NCBI GenBank assembly: GCA_025084515.1
Contig: JAJAGP010000182.1
Location: 1-64,000, forward strand
Direction of reading: 5' to 3'
DNA length: 64,000 nt
Source of the DNA: Ancistrus triradiatus
Lineage: Eukaryota; Chordata; Actinopteri; Siluriformes; Loricariidae
Below are positions 27,501-42,500 of the stretch, one piece after another. The notes beneath the pieces are model-generated. The model ran no database searches, was not told the origin of the DNA, and saw only the letters and a program-made list of their open reading frames with translations. Numbering within the stretch: the first letter of the stretch is position 1; each line of letters starts with the position of its first letter. The translations under genes and the position numbers were made by a program.

Positions 27501-30500
27501 TTAAAGTAAATGTTTTAAGCTTGGCTGTTTATAAGGTTGGCTTCGCTATGATAAAGAAAAGACTATATTAAACTCATGACACATTTAACTTATGATGGAT
27601 TGGTTGGAACATATCTCCATCATAAATCAGATAGCACCTGTACAATACAACTCCATTAATGCATATAATGCCTTATACAGTGTGGATTTTCAATTCAATT
27701 CAATTAATTTACATTATTCATTATGGAAAAAAATTTGCTCTGTACTTGTCTTTTTCGGTTTTTGACAAGCATTCTGGAACCCATTAACAGAGGTACCACT
27801 GTATTCGCTATTTTGCAAGCTCATTTTAGTAAAATAAGATGAGTATATGGAGATTTTGGCATGGCTTTTCAGTGAGACGACTATATTAGCTTTCATATCT
27901 CCATTGCAAAACAGAAAACAAATGTCTTATTAGATTAATATTGGGTTCATGCAATCTCACCTCCTGCAGTGAGAAAGACATAGGCTCTGATCTCTCCCTG
28001 CAGACTATTGCTTGCAATACAGGTGTAGTTTCCTGCATCACTCTGTGTCACCTTCCCAAATTGTAGGGAACCATTTCTCTGCTTTACATGAGAAGGGAGA
28101 GCACTGCCATCTGTGGAAATAGGAGAGAGGGGGACAGTTAAGGAGAGAGATGGAGAGATTGGAAGAGAGATACAGTAGAGGAAGTATTATGTATATACAC
28201 TATGAAGCATTACACAAAAATTCAATTATACTGACAACTATACTGTTCTAGAAAAGTGGATTTATAATAACTTAATAATCCAAAAGCAACACGAAGAATA
28301 ACAACAATACCAATAACAGTACCAATGACAAAAAGAACAACAATAATCATACTAACAACAGCAACAACAAATAGTGTGCCTGTGGTGGCCTAGTGGTTAA
28401 GGTACTGGACTAAACCCACCTCTGCTAAGCTGCCACAGTTGGGCTCCTCAGCAAGGCCCTTAACCCACAATTGCTTGGATTGTACAACCCCAAATCATAA
28501 AAAAGTTGAGATGGGATAAAAAATGCAAATAAAAAAAACGCTGCAGTGTTCTTTACATTTACTTTGAGTTATATTTCATTGCAAACAGTATGAACCCAAG
28601 ATATTTCATGTTTTGTCTGGTCAGCTTCATTTCATTTGTTAATAAACATCCATTCCTGCATTTCAGGCCTGCAACACATTCCAAAAAAGTTGGGACGGGG
28701 TAATTAGGGGTAGTGATGTAAAACAAAAACAAAAAAACAAATAATGATTTCAACAGTGATTTTAAACAGCTGATGTCAACAGGTGATGATTATAATTCCT
28801 GATTTGGTACAAAATCCTTATCCATGAAAGGCTGAGTCTTTGAGGAGTAAAGATGGGTAGAGAATCTCTATCTTGTCAACAAATGTGTGAGAAAAGTATT
28901 CAAATGTTCCTCGAAGAAAGACTGGAAGGAATCAATTGCAAGTCGCTCTGGATAAGGATGTCTGCTAAATGACACCAATGTAAATGTATAGTAATACTAC
29001 TAAAAACAACAAGGACAACAATACTAATAACAATACTAAGAACAACAGTCATAACAGCAGCAACACCATGAACAACAATAACAATATCAACAAGAACAAT
29101 AACAGCAATCTTACAACAGCAACAACTATAAGAATGAGACTAACAACTACAAACAAAACCGCATGAGCAGCAACAAGAACAATACCAAAACAATACCAAT
29201 AACAACAGTCATATCAACAACAATAACCACAACAACAGAAACAACAGTACAAGAATAAAAATAATTCAGTTTTATTATTGTTGTTGCTGTTATTCTCATT
29301 GCAGTTGCTGTTCTCAAGGAGTTATAACAACAAGAATAATAATAATAATTCTGATGCTCAATTATTTCACTCTCTTGACCTCCATTTTGGATTTTTCAAT
29401 TTCTGTACTCATTTAATCCACTTCGTAGTCACAAGGGGCTGAGGCCTATCCAGGGCAACCAACCCTGGACTGGGTGCCAGGCCATTGTAGGGCACATTCA
29501 CATACTCACTCACACTGGGACAATGAAAAAGCCAGTTGACCTTTTGCATGTCAAGTCAAGTCAAGGCAGATTTATTTATATAGCACTTTTTACAATGGAG
29601 CATCGCCTCAAAGCAGCTTTAAAATTTTAGATTATCTTCTAATATCTGGTGCCATTCCTGAACTGAGCAAGCCTAGGGAGACAGTGGCAAGGAAAAACTC
29701 CCTAAACGTTATAAGGAAAAAACCTTGGGAGGCTTAGATGAGATGATGTATGTAAGAGTGAAACTCATTTATCTAGTCAAATAAGTCTGTAGTAATAGTT
29801 CAAAAATATAAACTTTGTAAACAAAAATATTGAATAAAATAACGTAAAAATAGGTATATCAGCATCATTTAGTCCTGTACACAGAGCCACTGCAGGATCC
29901 CGTGTCCTCAGCGGGTAAGTCCTTGAGGGAATGTCATCCCCAGCCAACCAGAGGAAGGAGAGAATTACTGCCCTCTGGCATGGCTGGAACTGAAACAACT
30001 TGAGTACTCATGTCCGAGTGGCAGAGTTGGGACACGAACCCAGGTCTCTGGAGGTGGGCGGTAACAGAGCTAACCACTACACCATCTAGCACCATATAGA
30101 AACTGTCAAATTTACTGTTTGGAAATTGTAATTTAGGATTACCCAAATAACAGGGTTTGGTTATATATTATTTATGTACAGGTATGATGTACAGTACGTA
30201 CAATGGCTCTGAAGTGAAATGAGCCCTCTACTTTGAGAGTTACAACTAATTCACTGCATTTTTGTTTTGCACAAACCTGCTATGCACAGTCATACAGTAC
30301 CGGCCATGTGTCTCTCACCTGCTCTAGTCCAGTATACATTAGGAGTCTGTCGGCCTGTAGCAGAACACTGAACACTGGCCTCTCTATGCAACTGAAGACA
30401 CTGAGAGGCTTGGGGAGGAGGTGTGAACTTCAGTTTCTCTGGAACACAAAACGGACACACTGTACATACACAACAACTAAACTGGGACAATGGTGTAAAC

Positions 30501-33500
30501 TTCATGAAACTAAAGAATAACCTGTAAATGAGAACAACTAAAGTGAGAGAGATAGCAGTAAGTACGTAATAATCATTTGTTTAAACCTTTTGCCGGGCTC
30601 TTTCAGAGCTCTTTTTTGTGACTCAAGCTAAAAGCTGCCTGATAATCTGCGTTTAATTTATTAAAGCTATTTCTCAAACTGCATATGCATATGGTATGCA
30701 CTCTTAAGCACAGATTAGTGTTGTTACATACGGTACAAACTTGCTATCTTGCCCATGTCTGGCTAGTTTTGGCGAGAGGTGAGTTTGGCGACTTAACAAG
30801 ATTACAAAAAAATAGACAAAATGACATTCATACACTACTGGGCTGCCCACATGATCGTACAATCACATTTACAAATGTACATAAACATCTACAGTTTCTA
30901 TTCATTTACGCAAATTAGTATGTGATTCATGATTGTTTCTGTGATGTGAAGTGCATTAAGTCCAGTCTGCAAGGAATAACAGCAAAAGTCTATTCACTCT
31001 GCCACAATCTTGGTAACTTTGCCAAGCAGTTATTTCCAGCCATACAAGACCAGACTCCTATCTCTGTGAATGGAGAGAGACCTATAACGAAACTGAAAAT
31101 GAAATTAACGTTTAAAATGCATATTTAGGGTCGCTGGCATAATCTGACAAAGATGATATAAGTTACTTGCGTTGTTGGGTTCAAATAACACAGGAAAATA
31201 ATATTTTTTAAAGTTATCCTGGCTACTGCGCATGCGTATCCCGCCACTACAAAGGGGCCAAGACTCGCCACCCCCCCTTTCCAACACATTTACTAATATG
31301 CCGAATTGGGTCTTTCTAATGATGGGGTGGGGCTTTTGTCCCATTCAAATTTCAACCAGTAACCAGTCTCCTCCTTATATAACTGACAGGGGCTGCACAT
31401 CATCTGGTGTTGCAAGATTAAAGTACGATTAAGGTGCTACCGTGGCGACTTAGCAGAGTAGAATTTCATTGCTGGCAAGACATTTGTAACATTTTAAGTT
31501 TGGCGAGAGCGAGAGATGAGGTTGGCTGCATTTTGAGGTAAAGTGCATGGAAAGAAATCTGTCCTGCCATCACAGGTGGCGAGAGATGAAGTTGGCGAGA
31601 TAATGGGGGCCGAGATACCCAAGTTATACTGTATTATATTTTAAGTCTTTATTTTACAATTTAATCTGAAATTAATTTGATCTTTTTTAAATATTTTAGT
31701 TTATATGTTAGTCTCACCCACACATAACACACACACTCACCGAGGATGGTGACCTTGGCTTGTCCAGTCAGGACACCTCCCACAGTCTTGCATACACAGT
31801 TATAGGTTACACCATCATACACCTCCACACTGTTTATCCTCAGAGTCCCATTAGGGAACAGCTGATACCGGGTGTCCTGCAGAAAGACAAAACAGATGAG
31901 TTTAATTCTTTTACACATTTTTAACCCCGCCCTTTCCTGGTCATGGAGGAGAGGCCGCCAGTCTGGGCAGGAGTCACTTTTGCAAAGCTCCCTGGATGTC
32001 CCAACAGCCGGCCTCTCTTCTCTCAGACTCAGCCAATCGAATCTACATATGAAGACAGACATGGCTGCAAGGCACTGCCTGGACTCAAACCCAGGTTCCT
32101 GACGTGGTGGGTTATTAAGATTTGTAAAATCTTATCTCTCTGTATCGGTTCATGCAACACATTATTTTGTTCAGTCCCTCCATAACCTGCACACTCCATG
32201 CTCTTTGTCTCGATCTCTGTCTCTCTCTGGTCTCTGTCTCTCACACACGCACAAGCACTTTTATGGAATGACAAACTGTCTTGTGTGACAGTACAACAAA
32301 ATCTTTGTTGTATTTACAACACAAGCACATTGCTGCATATGGGGCTACGGATCCTCAGACAAGTCAAAATGCTAACCATGCTAATCTCTGTCCATCATCT
32401 AAAGTGTCTACAGTGAGAATGACATTATTGGAACTGGACCCTGAAGCAATGAAAGGTCTGCTGGTCTGATGAGCCCTATGAGGACTCTGATGAGTCCTTA
32501 TATCATGTGAACAATTAAGTCTACATGAATTGTTTACCTGGGAAATTGATGGCACTAAGATTCACTGTGGGAAGAACAAATTGCCGGTTGAGGGTGAACT
32601 AATGCTTTGGGTATTTGCTTTGGGAAACCCCCGAGTCTGTGTGCATTCATCTTGACCTTAATTTGACACCTTTCCACCTACCTTAACATCATTACAGACA
32701 AGGTGGTCATAAATGTTTTGGCTCATCTGTCTATACATATGTCATGTGTTTTAGTGTTATTTCAGATATTCAGTTGATTTCTGTTTCTCTGAAGAATATG
32801 GCAAAAGTACTATAGTGACAAACCTCAAATAACTACCAATTCCAATCTTCAACTGAACCTTAATAATGAAATGATGCTGACCCCATCGCTGATCTCCTGA
32901 GTGTTCCGATACCAGGTGACCTTGGCGGGTGGGAGTGACCTGGGCATGGCAGTGCAGGAAGCCAGGCTGCCCCTCCTCCATCTCAGTGTTCCTGGGGTTT
33001 AGTGGCCCATTCTGGTGGGCCTGGAGGTCGAGAGAGAAGAAAGCCACATTAAATGAAAAAAAGACAAAACAAGCTGGTTTCTTTAACTTTTCGGTTTTAA
33101 ATATGGCAGTAATGCACAGTCATTTAGACAGGTTGATGCTGAATTTAAGCTGAAACATTGAATGATTGCAGTTTTGTTTTTTGTTTGCTCCAGAGAATTT
33201 TTCTTAACTGATGATAATTTTATTTGCATCCTTTTGATGTTTTAAGTGAAAATATGGTTTATTTTCTGGTTCTACTTTTGATGTTTAATTAGTCTTTTAT
33301 TTTTGTTTTATTTTCTGTTCTTGGTTGCTGGAATACCAAGGGCAGAAAACACTTGTGCTGTGTGTGTATGATGATTTTGAATCTTACTATTTTTAAAAAG
33401 TTTTATTACAGATGTCAGTCTTTGAAGTCTTTGCATTAAAATCCATGGTTTAATTTAAAACTTTAAAAAAAGCAAACTAACTACTTGCTTAGGTTTAAAA

Positions 33501-36500
33501 ATCCATACATTTTTTTAGCTTTGTATTCCCACAAACTGATGGCCTAGCTCTTAACTTTTGAGCCACTAGTGACAATACATAAACACCTAGAGGATTGTTA
33601 CTTACTGAGTCAATTTAAAGGAGATTAAAGGACAAGTGTATGAGGCAATTCTGGTTACCACCCAAAAACAAATTAAAGTAGGTTTTAAGACTGAAGCAAG
33701 TAGTGTACAATTATTATCATTATTACTTTTAATAATATTGTATTACTGTATATTATTGCTGGGAGATATGATCTCGAATCAATCTCGATCAATATCATGA
33801 TTAATTTAAAACCACTTTAACCCCGATTAAGATTTAATGCACAATTAATTTGTTTTTGTTGTTGTTGTTGTTTGTTTTTGCCCTCACAGTTCACTGACCA
33901 AGGTACGTCCTTATACTCAGCTATTAAAAACTGGGATATTTTTGAAATGAAAGAGTGCCATATCATTGTGATTTTAAAATAACTTAAGGAAACACACAGA
34001 TGATGAACTATTTGTAGTTATTTATTACATATTTCAAGCAATTGAAATCCTTTGTGATGTAGTAGGATGTGGAATTGGTTATTTTTTCTTTTCGTCTTCC
34101 ATCTTTTCTTTTCTTCAATCTTTTTCATATTTTGGGGAACATATTAAGAGAAATCAAAAAAGTATTATAGCCGGATAAAAAAAAATAAACATCTAAATCA
34201 TCAACAAGGACAAGATATTAAGTCTGTTTAATGATTCTCAATGAATTGCCCAGGCCCCCCCACTTTATATCACATTTTACCTTAAATATAAATTTTAATA
34301 AAGCGTAAATTTACAGATAATAACTACAAATTATAGCATTATTATATGATATATACAATAAATATATACAATAATAGCAACTTTTTTATTGCTTACACTT
34401 TGTAACTCACCAGTCACGGTCACGGTGACGTCCCCTGGTGTCTCTCCGACCAGCCTTATTCTGTGGCCACACAGCTGTACATGTCCTGAGTCTCCAACCT
34501 CAATGGGGCTGAAGATTAGGTTTGAAGCCCTCCTGGTGTGTACCCGGCCCTCGGGTGGGCACTCTCTTACCAGCCCGCTCCCCACCACCATATCTCGGGG
34601 CTCGGGGCGCCCTTGTGGAGGGTTACATGTTTACCTGTTTCCACACGGTTAGGAGAGAGAAGAAGCTGGGAAAACATCAACCCCATCTCTTGTATCTCTA
34701 CAATAGGAACGAGGAAGAAAACAGTGAGGTACAGACAACTTTTAGAAGCTTCTGACAGGATGAAACACACAGGTGTTGACTTCACAGACACAAATCTAAC
34801 TAAGACTATGCAAATTAAAAAAAAGTTACAGTAATCACTACATGCATGTATGAACATGTTGAATAGCTCAGATACAAGATTTACACTGAATAGCTGAAAG
34901 TTCAACAGTATAGCTGTTTAAAAACAGAAAGATTATATAAAACCCACAGAAAGATTATATAGGGATTAGGGTAAATTAGTGCAGTTTAACTGTTTCTGTT
35001 GGTTCCTGCAGGTACAGAGAGAAACACAGAAAAAAATCTATAAGGTGTTGCAATAGTGTGTGGGGGAGTGAAGGGTTATGTACATGAAGGTGCACGTGGG
35101 GAGGAGTGAGAAGAAAATGCACTGGTAAGGGAATGAGAGGAGGCTTTAGGTGCGTTGTGGGTAAGTGTCACTGGTATTATGTTTTTTCACTGTGTTTTTT
35201 TTTTAGTTACTTTACTGAGGAACTGTTCAGTCAGTTTAAAAGATTGGTTAAGTTTTATCTTTTAGAGACATTTTTTGTTATTAATGTGACAATATTTTAA
35301 TGTCAGTCAACATTTTCACTGCCCGACCCTGTGAAGGACACAGTTAGGATCACTTATGCTTTGCTCATTTACTGTGTAATAGCAGATTCATTCATTCATT
35401 CACTTTATTATCCTGGACAGGGTTTGTGGGAGAGCCGATGCCTAGACGAGTAAAACCCGGAGTAAACCCACACAACATGGGGAGGAAATGCAGACTTCAA
35501 CACCCAGGACCCAGGACCACTCCACCTGGGGATTGAACCCAGGACCTTTCTCGCTGTGTGGGGTGACAGTGCTACCCATCAAGCTACCGTGCCACCTGAC
35601 AGCAGACTGAGTCACATAAAAAATCTAAAACACACTAAGTCTTTGGTCTTAGAGAAAGGGACGAACTAATTGTGTTACATTCTTTAATATCCTACATATA
35701 AAACTTTTACATATGACAGAAGATCTATGAAATACTATATATATTGTATATATTTTTACATTTTAATTTTCAGTTAAGTCCAGTGCATGTACAGTGGGGC
35801 AAAAAAAGTATTTTAGTCAGTCCACTGATTTGTGCAAGTTCTCCGACTTAGAGAAAGATGAGAGAGGTCTGTGATTTTTATCACCGGTACACTTCAACTA
35901 TGAGAGGCAAAAATGAGAAAAAAAAAATCCCAGGAAATCACATTGTAGAATTTTTAAAGAATTGAATTTGTAAATCATAGTGGAAAATAAGTATTTGGTC
36001 AATAACAAAAAGTTTTAACCTTTGTTGGCAAATGACAGAGGTCAAATGTTACCTGTAAGTCTTCACCAGGTTTTGCACACACTGTAAGCTGGTATTTAGG
36101 CCCATTCCTGCCCCCATGCAGATCTCCTCTAGAGCAGTGATGTTTTTGAGGTCTGGGAGGGGACTGGCTTTGGCCACTCCAGGACCTTGGAAATGCTTTT
36201 TACGGAGCCACTCCTTCATTGCCCGAGCGGTGTGTTTGGGGATCATTGTCATGCTGGAAGACCAGCCATGTTCCATCTTCAATGCCCTTGCTGATGGAAG
36301 GAGGTTTTGGCTTAAAAATCTCATGATACATGGGCCCCGTTCATTCTTCCCTTAACACGGATCAGTCTTCCTGTCCCCCCTTTGCAGAAAAACAAGCAGC
36401 ATGATGTTTCCACCCCCCCATGCTTCACAGTAGGTATGGTGTTCCTTTTGGGATGCAAAACTCAGCATTCTTATTCCTCCAAACACGCGGCGAGTTGATT

Positions 36501-39500
36501 TTTTTATCAAAAAGGTTTCTATTTTGGTTTCATCTGACCACATGATATTCTCCCCCAATTCTCTTCTGGATCATCCATATGGTCTCTGGCAAAAACTTCA
36601 GATGGGCCTGGGACATGTACTGGCTTAAGCAGGGGGGCACCCTGGGCACTGCAGGATCTGAGTCCCTCTCAGCGTAGTGTGTTACTGATGGTAGCCCCCT
36701 TGTTACTTTGGTCCCAGCTCTCTGCAGGCTATTCATCAGGTCCCATTTTTGTTCTCCGTTCTCATGATCATTTTGACCCCACGGGATCTTGTGTGGAGCC
36801 CCAGATCAAGGGAGATTATCAATGGTCTTTGTATGTCTTTACAATTGCTCCCACAGTTGCTCCCACAGTTGGTTTATTCACACCAAACCTGCTTGCCTAT
36901 TGTGTATTCACTCTTCCCAGCCTGTTGCAGGTCTACAATTTTCTTCTTCCTGGTGTGTCCTTCGACAGGTCTTTTGGTCTTGGCCATGGTTGCCCATTGT
37001 TTGGAGTCTGACTGTTTGAGGCTGTGGACAGGTGTCTTTTATACAGATAAATGAGGTCAAAAAACAGGTGCCATTTAATACAGGTAACGAGTGGAGGACA
37101 GAAAGAGCTTCTTAAAGAAGAAGTTACAGAGAGAAGAAAGAAGTTTGTGGGTGACTAAAAATACTTATTTTCCACCATGATTTAACAATTTTTTTACAAT
37201 TTTAATTTTAATTCTTTAAAAATCCTACAATGTGACTTCCTGGATTTTTTTCCTCATTTTGTCTCTCATAGTTGAAGTGTACCTATGATGAAAATTACAG
37301 ACCTCTCTCAAGTAGGAGAACCTGCACAATCAGTGGCTGACTAAATACTTTTTTATACCCTGTATATACCTGAAACTGAAAGAAAAATTCATGTTTAAAA
37401 TGTATATTTAGAATCACTGGTATAATCTGACAAATAATGATATAAATTACTTGCGTTGTTGGGTTCAAATAACACAGAAAAACACAATATTTTAAGGTTA
37501 TTCTGGCTACTGCACATGTGCATCCCACCACTAACAAGGGGCCACCCCCTCTCCAACACATTTACTAATATGCCAATTGGTTCTTTCTAATGATGGGGCG
37601 GGGCTTCTGTACTACAGTCCCATTCATATTTCAACCAGTGAAATATATAACCTCTCTGATAACAGACAAGGGCTGTACATCATCTGGCATTGCAAGTTTA
37701 AAGTAGGATTAAACTAATAGAGAGGCGAGGTTGGAGGCTTTTCCAGGTAAAGTGCATGGCAGGAAATCCGTCCTGTCATCAGAGGTGGCGAGAGATAAGG
37801 TTGGTGAGATAACAGGGGCCAAGATGACAAAATTAGACCTTACAGTGCTGCTTGAAAGTTTGTGAACCCTTTAGAATTTTCTATATTTCTGCATGAATAT
37901 GACCTAAAACATCATCAGATTTTCACCCAAGTCCTAAAAGTAGATAAAGAGAACCCAGTTAAACAAATTAGACAAAAAATATTATACTTGGTCATTTATT
38001 CATTGAGGAAAATTATCCAATATTACATATCACTGAGTGGCAAAAGTATGTGAACCCCTAGGATTAGCAGTTAATTTGAAGGTGAAATTAGAGTCAGGTG
38101 TTTTCAATCAATGGGATGACAATCAGGTGTGAGTGGGCACCCTGTTTTATTTAAAGAACAAGGATCAATCAAAGTCTGCTCTTCACAACACATGTTTGTG
38201 GAAGTGTATCATGGCACGAACAAAGAAGATTCTGAGGACCTCAGAAAAAACGTTGTTGATGCTCAGGCTAGAAAAGGTTACAAAACCATCTCAAAGGAGT
38301 TTGGACTCCACCAATCCACAGTCAGACAGATTATGTACAAATCGAGGAAATTCAAGACCATCGTTACCCTCCCCAGGAGTGGTCGACCAACAAAGATCAC
38401 TCTAAGAGCAAGGCGTGTAATAATTGGCGAGGTCACAAAAGACCCCAGGGTAACTTCTAAGCAACTGAAGGCCTCTCTCACATTGGCTAATGTTAATGTT
38501 CATGATTCCACCATCAGAAGAACACTGAACAACAATGGTGTGCATTCCAGGGTTGCAAAGAGAAAGCCACTGCTCTCCAAAAAGAACATTGCTGCTCGCC
38601 TGCAGTTTGCTAAAGATCATGTGGACAAGCCAGAAGGCTATTGGAAGAATGTTTTGTGAATGGATGAGACCAAAATAGAACTTTGGTTTAAAAGAAAAGA
38701 GTATGTTTGGAGAAAGGGAAAACACTGCATTCCAGCATAAGACCTTATCCCATATGTGAAACATGATAGTGGTAGTATCATGAATGATTTGGGGCCTGTT
38801 TTTTGCTGCATCTGGGACAGGACGGGCTTGCCATCCATTCATGAAACAATTGAATTCTTGAATTACATCAGAGAATTTCTAAAGGAAATGTCAGGACATC
38901 TGTCCATAAACTGAATCTCAAGAGAAGGTGAGTCATGCAGCAAGACAACGACCCTAAGCACACAAGTCGTTCTACCAAAGAGTGTTAAAAAAGAAGATTA
39001 AAGTTAATGTTTTGGGAATGGCCCCAAAGTCAAGTCCTGACCTTAATCCAATCGAAAAAATTGTTTGTGGAAGGACCTGAAGTGAGCAGACTAATGTGAG
39101 GAAACCCACCAACATCCCAGAGTTGAAGCTGTTCTGTATGGAGGAATGGGCTAAAATTCCTCCAAGCCGGTGTGCAGGACTGATCAACAGTTACAGGAAA
39201 CGTTTAGTTGCAGTTATTGCTGCACAGGGGGGTCACACCAGATACTGAAAGCAAAGGTTCACATACTTTTACCACTCACTAATATGTAATATTTGATCAT
39301 TGTCCTCAAAAAATAAATGACCAAGTATAATATTTTTGTCTCATTTGTTTAACTGGGTTCTTTTTATCTACTTTTACTTGTGTGAAAATCTGATGATGTT
39401 TTAGGTAATATTTATGCAGAAATATAGAACATTCTAAAGGGTTCACAAACTTTCGAGCACCACTGTATATGTAATAAGGATGCCTTTTTTTGTATTAAAT

Positions 39501-42500
39501 CAAGTATAATTCTGGCCTAAGTGCGTGTGTGTGTTTTGTAGTGTATATATCAAAACTAGATGATATCTCCTTCTTACCAGCAATGTGCAGAGAGGCTTCT
39601 ACATGCACCTGTCTGTCATTCCCATAGTGAGCCACACATTTGTACTGACCAGTGATCCGACCCTTCACCTGAGTGATGTGCAGAGTGCCGTTGTCATACA
39701 CTATTGTCCTGAAATCAAAAATACAGACACAAAACAGTTACAACACTCTCACAACACTACCCAAAAAGAGCAGGTGTATTTATATGAGAGTCTGCACTTA
39801 GAAAACTGAAACTTAGAAATATCTTTCAAAACTACAGTGATTTCAGGAATTCATTATTACACTGGAGAACAAATAGTTTTGCTTCCTGAAAAAAAAAAAC
39901 TGAGATTATGATAGATGATGTCAAGCTCAAAACCAATATAATTTCAGATTTGCTGTATCACATAGGAATTTGGAGAAACATTAAAATAAACTGATGGAAT
40001 TGAATCGCATTAAATCGCATTATGTTTAATCGCATAATGATGCTGACACATTGTGTTAGTCCATCTGAGCTTAAAACGTTTTGCAGCTGATTTTCATTTG
40101 TACTCAGCATCTGGTGCCTCTCGTGTCAGCGTTCTACACTAGTCGGCCAAGACTGATGGATTCCAATTGCCCTGACGATGCTTTTCCATGGTCACAATGT
40201 GCTTGTGAAACTCACGTTCGTCACTGATCAGCAGAGAAGAATTCTAAATGTAAATGTAGAAAATTAATATTCAATGACATGTGCACTTCATGGTTGTTTA
40301 TGCTTTAAGCATGTTGTCAATCAGCTCAGTGCAGTTTGCTGCTATGTAGTTGCCAAAAAAACAACATCCTTAAATGCCTTCCATTCTGTTTTCTCTGGTT
40401 CCACTAGCAGATCTTCAAACTCTTTATCACTGATGACCTGCATGATATGTGGACCAACAAAATGCCTTCCTTATCTTGACATCAGTTATTCTTGGAAACA
40501 TCTGTCTCAAAGAGTGAAATCCATCACTTTCTTTGTTCATTGCATTCACAAAAAAATTCAGCACTGTGTTATAAAGGCAGAAATATCCTTCTTGGGTTGA
40601 CTAATGGTTTATGGCCACGCTTTGCTGCCCTGGAACAAAATGCTTGCAGAACAACAGTTCTTTGTAATGTAATATTACTCTTTAACCCTGCTATCCCATT
40701 CACAAATGAAACAACAGTACTTTGAATATCCAAGCTGCATCCCTAGTAGCAGTGGCAATACTTTTAGATGACCACAGACAGTGTAGTCATTATTGTTGTA
40801 TTATATGTGTTTCACAAATATTTATCATAGTTTTCTTTCATGTGTACAGAATAGCTAGGGGATCTAAGGTGGACATCATCATTGTACATATGGATAGCTT
40901 TGACAAATGTATAGAAATATATGTCATTTTGGAGGGAAATGCACATAACCCAAAGCAATGAACAATCCATCAATGTCAGTACAGAATTAGAGGTTGGCAA
41001 CCTGTGTAAATACGTTTTAAGGATGGTTAAGTTGTTAATCCAACAGTATTTTAACACCGAAATATAACTGATCCTGTGAAGGACACATACTTATGGACTG
41101 TCGCCCTAGGCTTGCTCAATTTGGGATTGGACGTAGATATTAGGAGATCATCTAAACTTGTAAAGTTGCTTTGAGACAATGCGCCATTGTAAAAAGCGCT
41201 ATATAAATAGATCTGACTTGACTTGACTTGTATCCATTTCAATGGCCCTATAGTCACTATTCCCTATAGTCTACACACTTAAAGAAAACTGCTAACCTAT
41301 ACAGAACAGAGCTAACCACAGATGAAGTTTGTCAGATGTTCTTAACGGTTCAGAAATTTTGTACCCCGTGACAGCAAACCCTGTCTTTTCAATCTTGAAC
41401 CAAGGAGTTCTGCTTTAGCTTTGGACAAATCCAAGTCCCTGAGCAGGCCATTAAATTCGTACATCAGATGAGTAAATCAGATGAGTACAACCAAGCCCGA
41501 AGGGTTCAGCATCTGGATCGGTGATGTTCTCGGCATCTGGCTTGTGCTTTGTGGTATCTTTATATGGCTAAATGTCTCTGGTGGTTTTGGTACTGGCAAA
41601 TCAAAATCATGTGGTGCTAGTCTCATGACTGAATGCATCGCAATATTCAATAGATTTTTTATTTCTAGTAGAGTAGACAAATACACTGGTCAGACAAAAG
41701 GACAGAAAACAAAAGTCCATCACATGATTTTAGATCCTAGAATTCACGACAAAAGAAGTCACAGCAGGGGGAAGGTCATTCTCGTACACTCCTATCCTAG
41801 ATTAAAAACAGACTTATCTATACAGGGTTTCAGTTAGTCTATTTAAAGTGAAGGGGTGCAGCTCTGACCCTGGAGCTGATGTCTGGGGTCATCTCTGGCT
41901 TGCCTGGTTTGTCGTACCCAGATCAAGTAGAAGAAATAATTATGGAATAATTCCATTAATTCCATTAATTTAATTTGTTTAGAGTATGGTTCACAAAGAC
42001 AGAATATGTAAAAATTCACACTGTGGCAACTTATAGCTACGAGGTAGCATCTGTCTATGGAATACTGGAGGAAACCAGAGTACCCAGAATAAACACACAT
42101 GGACACAGGCAGGATATAGTGGTTTTTAATAGACTAGAATAGAATGTGCTTTTAACAACAATTAACTACATTTTCTCTTTTCTCTCCGAGCTTGTGTTCT
42201 GGTACCAGTTGCAGCCCCAGACACTAAGATGTTCCTCCGGTTCAGCTCCACTCAAGTTGCTTCCGTCCTCAGTTCCAACCCCACCATGCCCAGGCCACAC
42301 CAGAGGGCATTAGCTCTCCTCCAAGTGGCTGGGGACAACGTGCCGCCAAGGACTTTCACAGACTCAAAATCCTAAAATGACTCTGTGACGCTGTGTTCCG
42401 GTGCCAGTTCCAGCCCCACACATGATGTTCATCCGCTGCAGCTCCACTCAAGCTGCTTCGTCATCAGCTCCAGCCCCATCAACCCGTGCCACTTAATGCC

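Noticed and set aside
28984..29345. Asn-rich coding frame and a possible CRISPR-like array
   Set aside because: Imperfect CAA/TAA triplets without repeat-spacer periodicity in an animal genome are low-complexity DNA.
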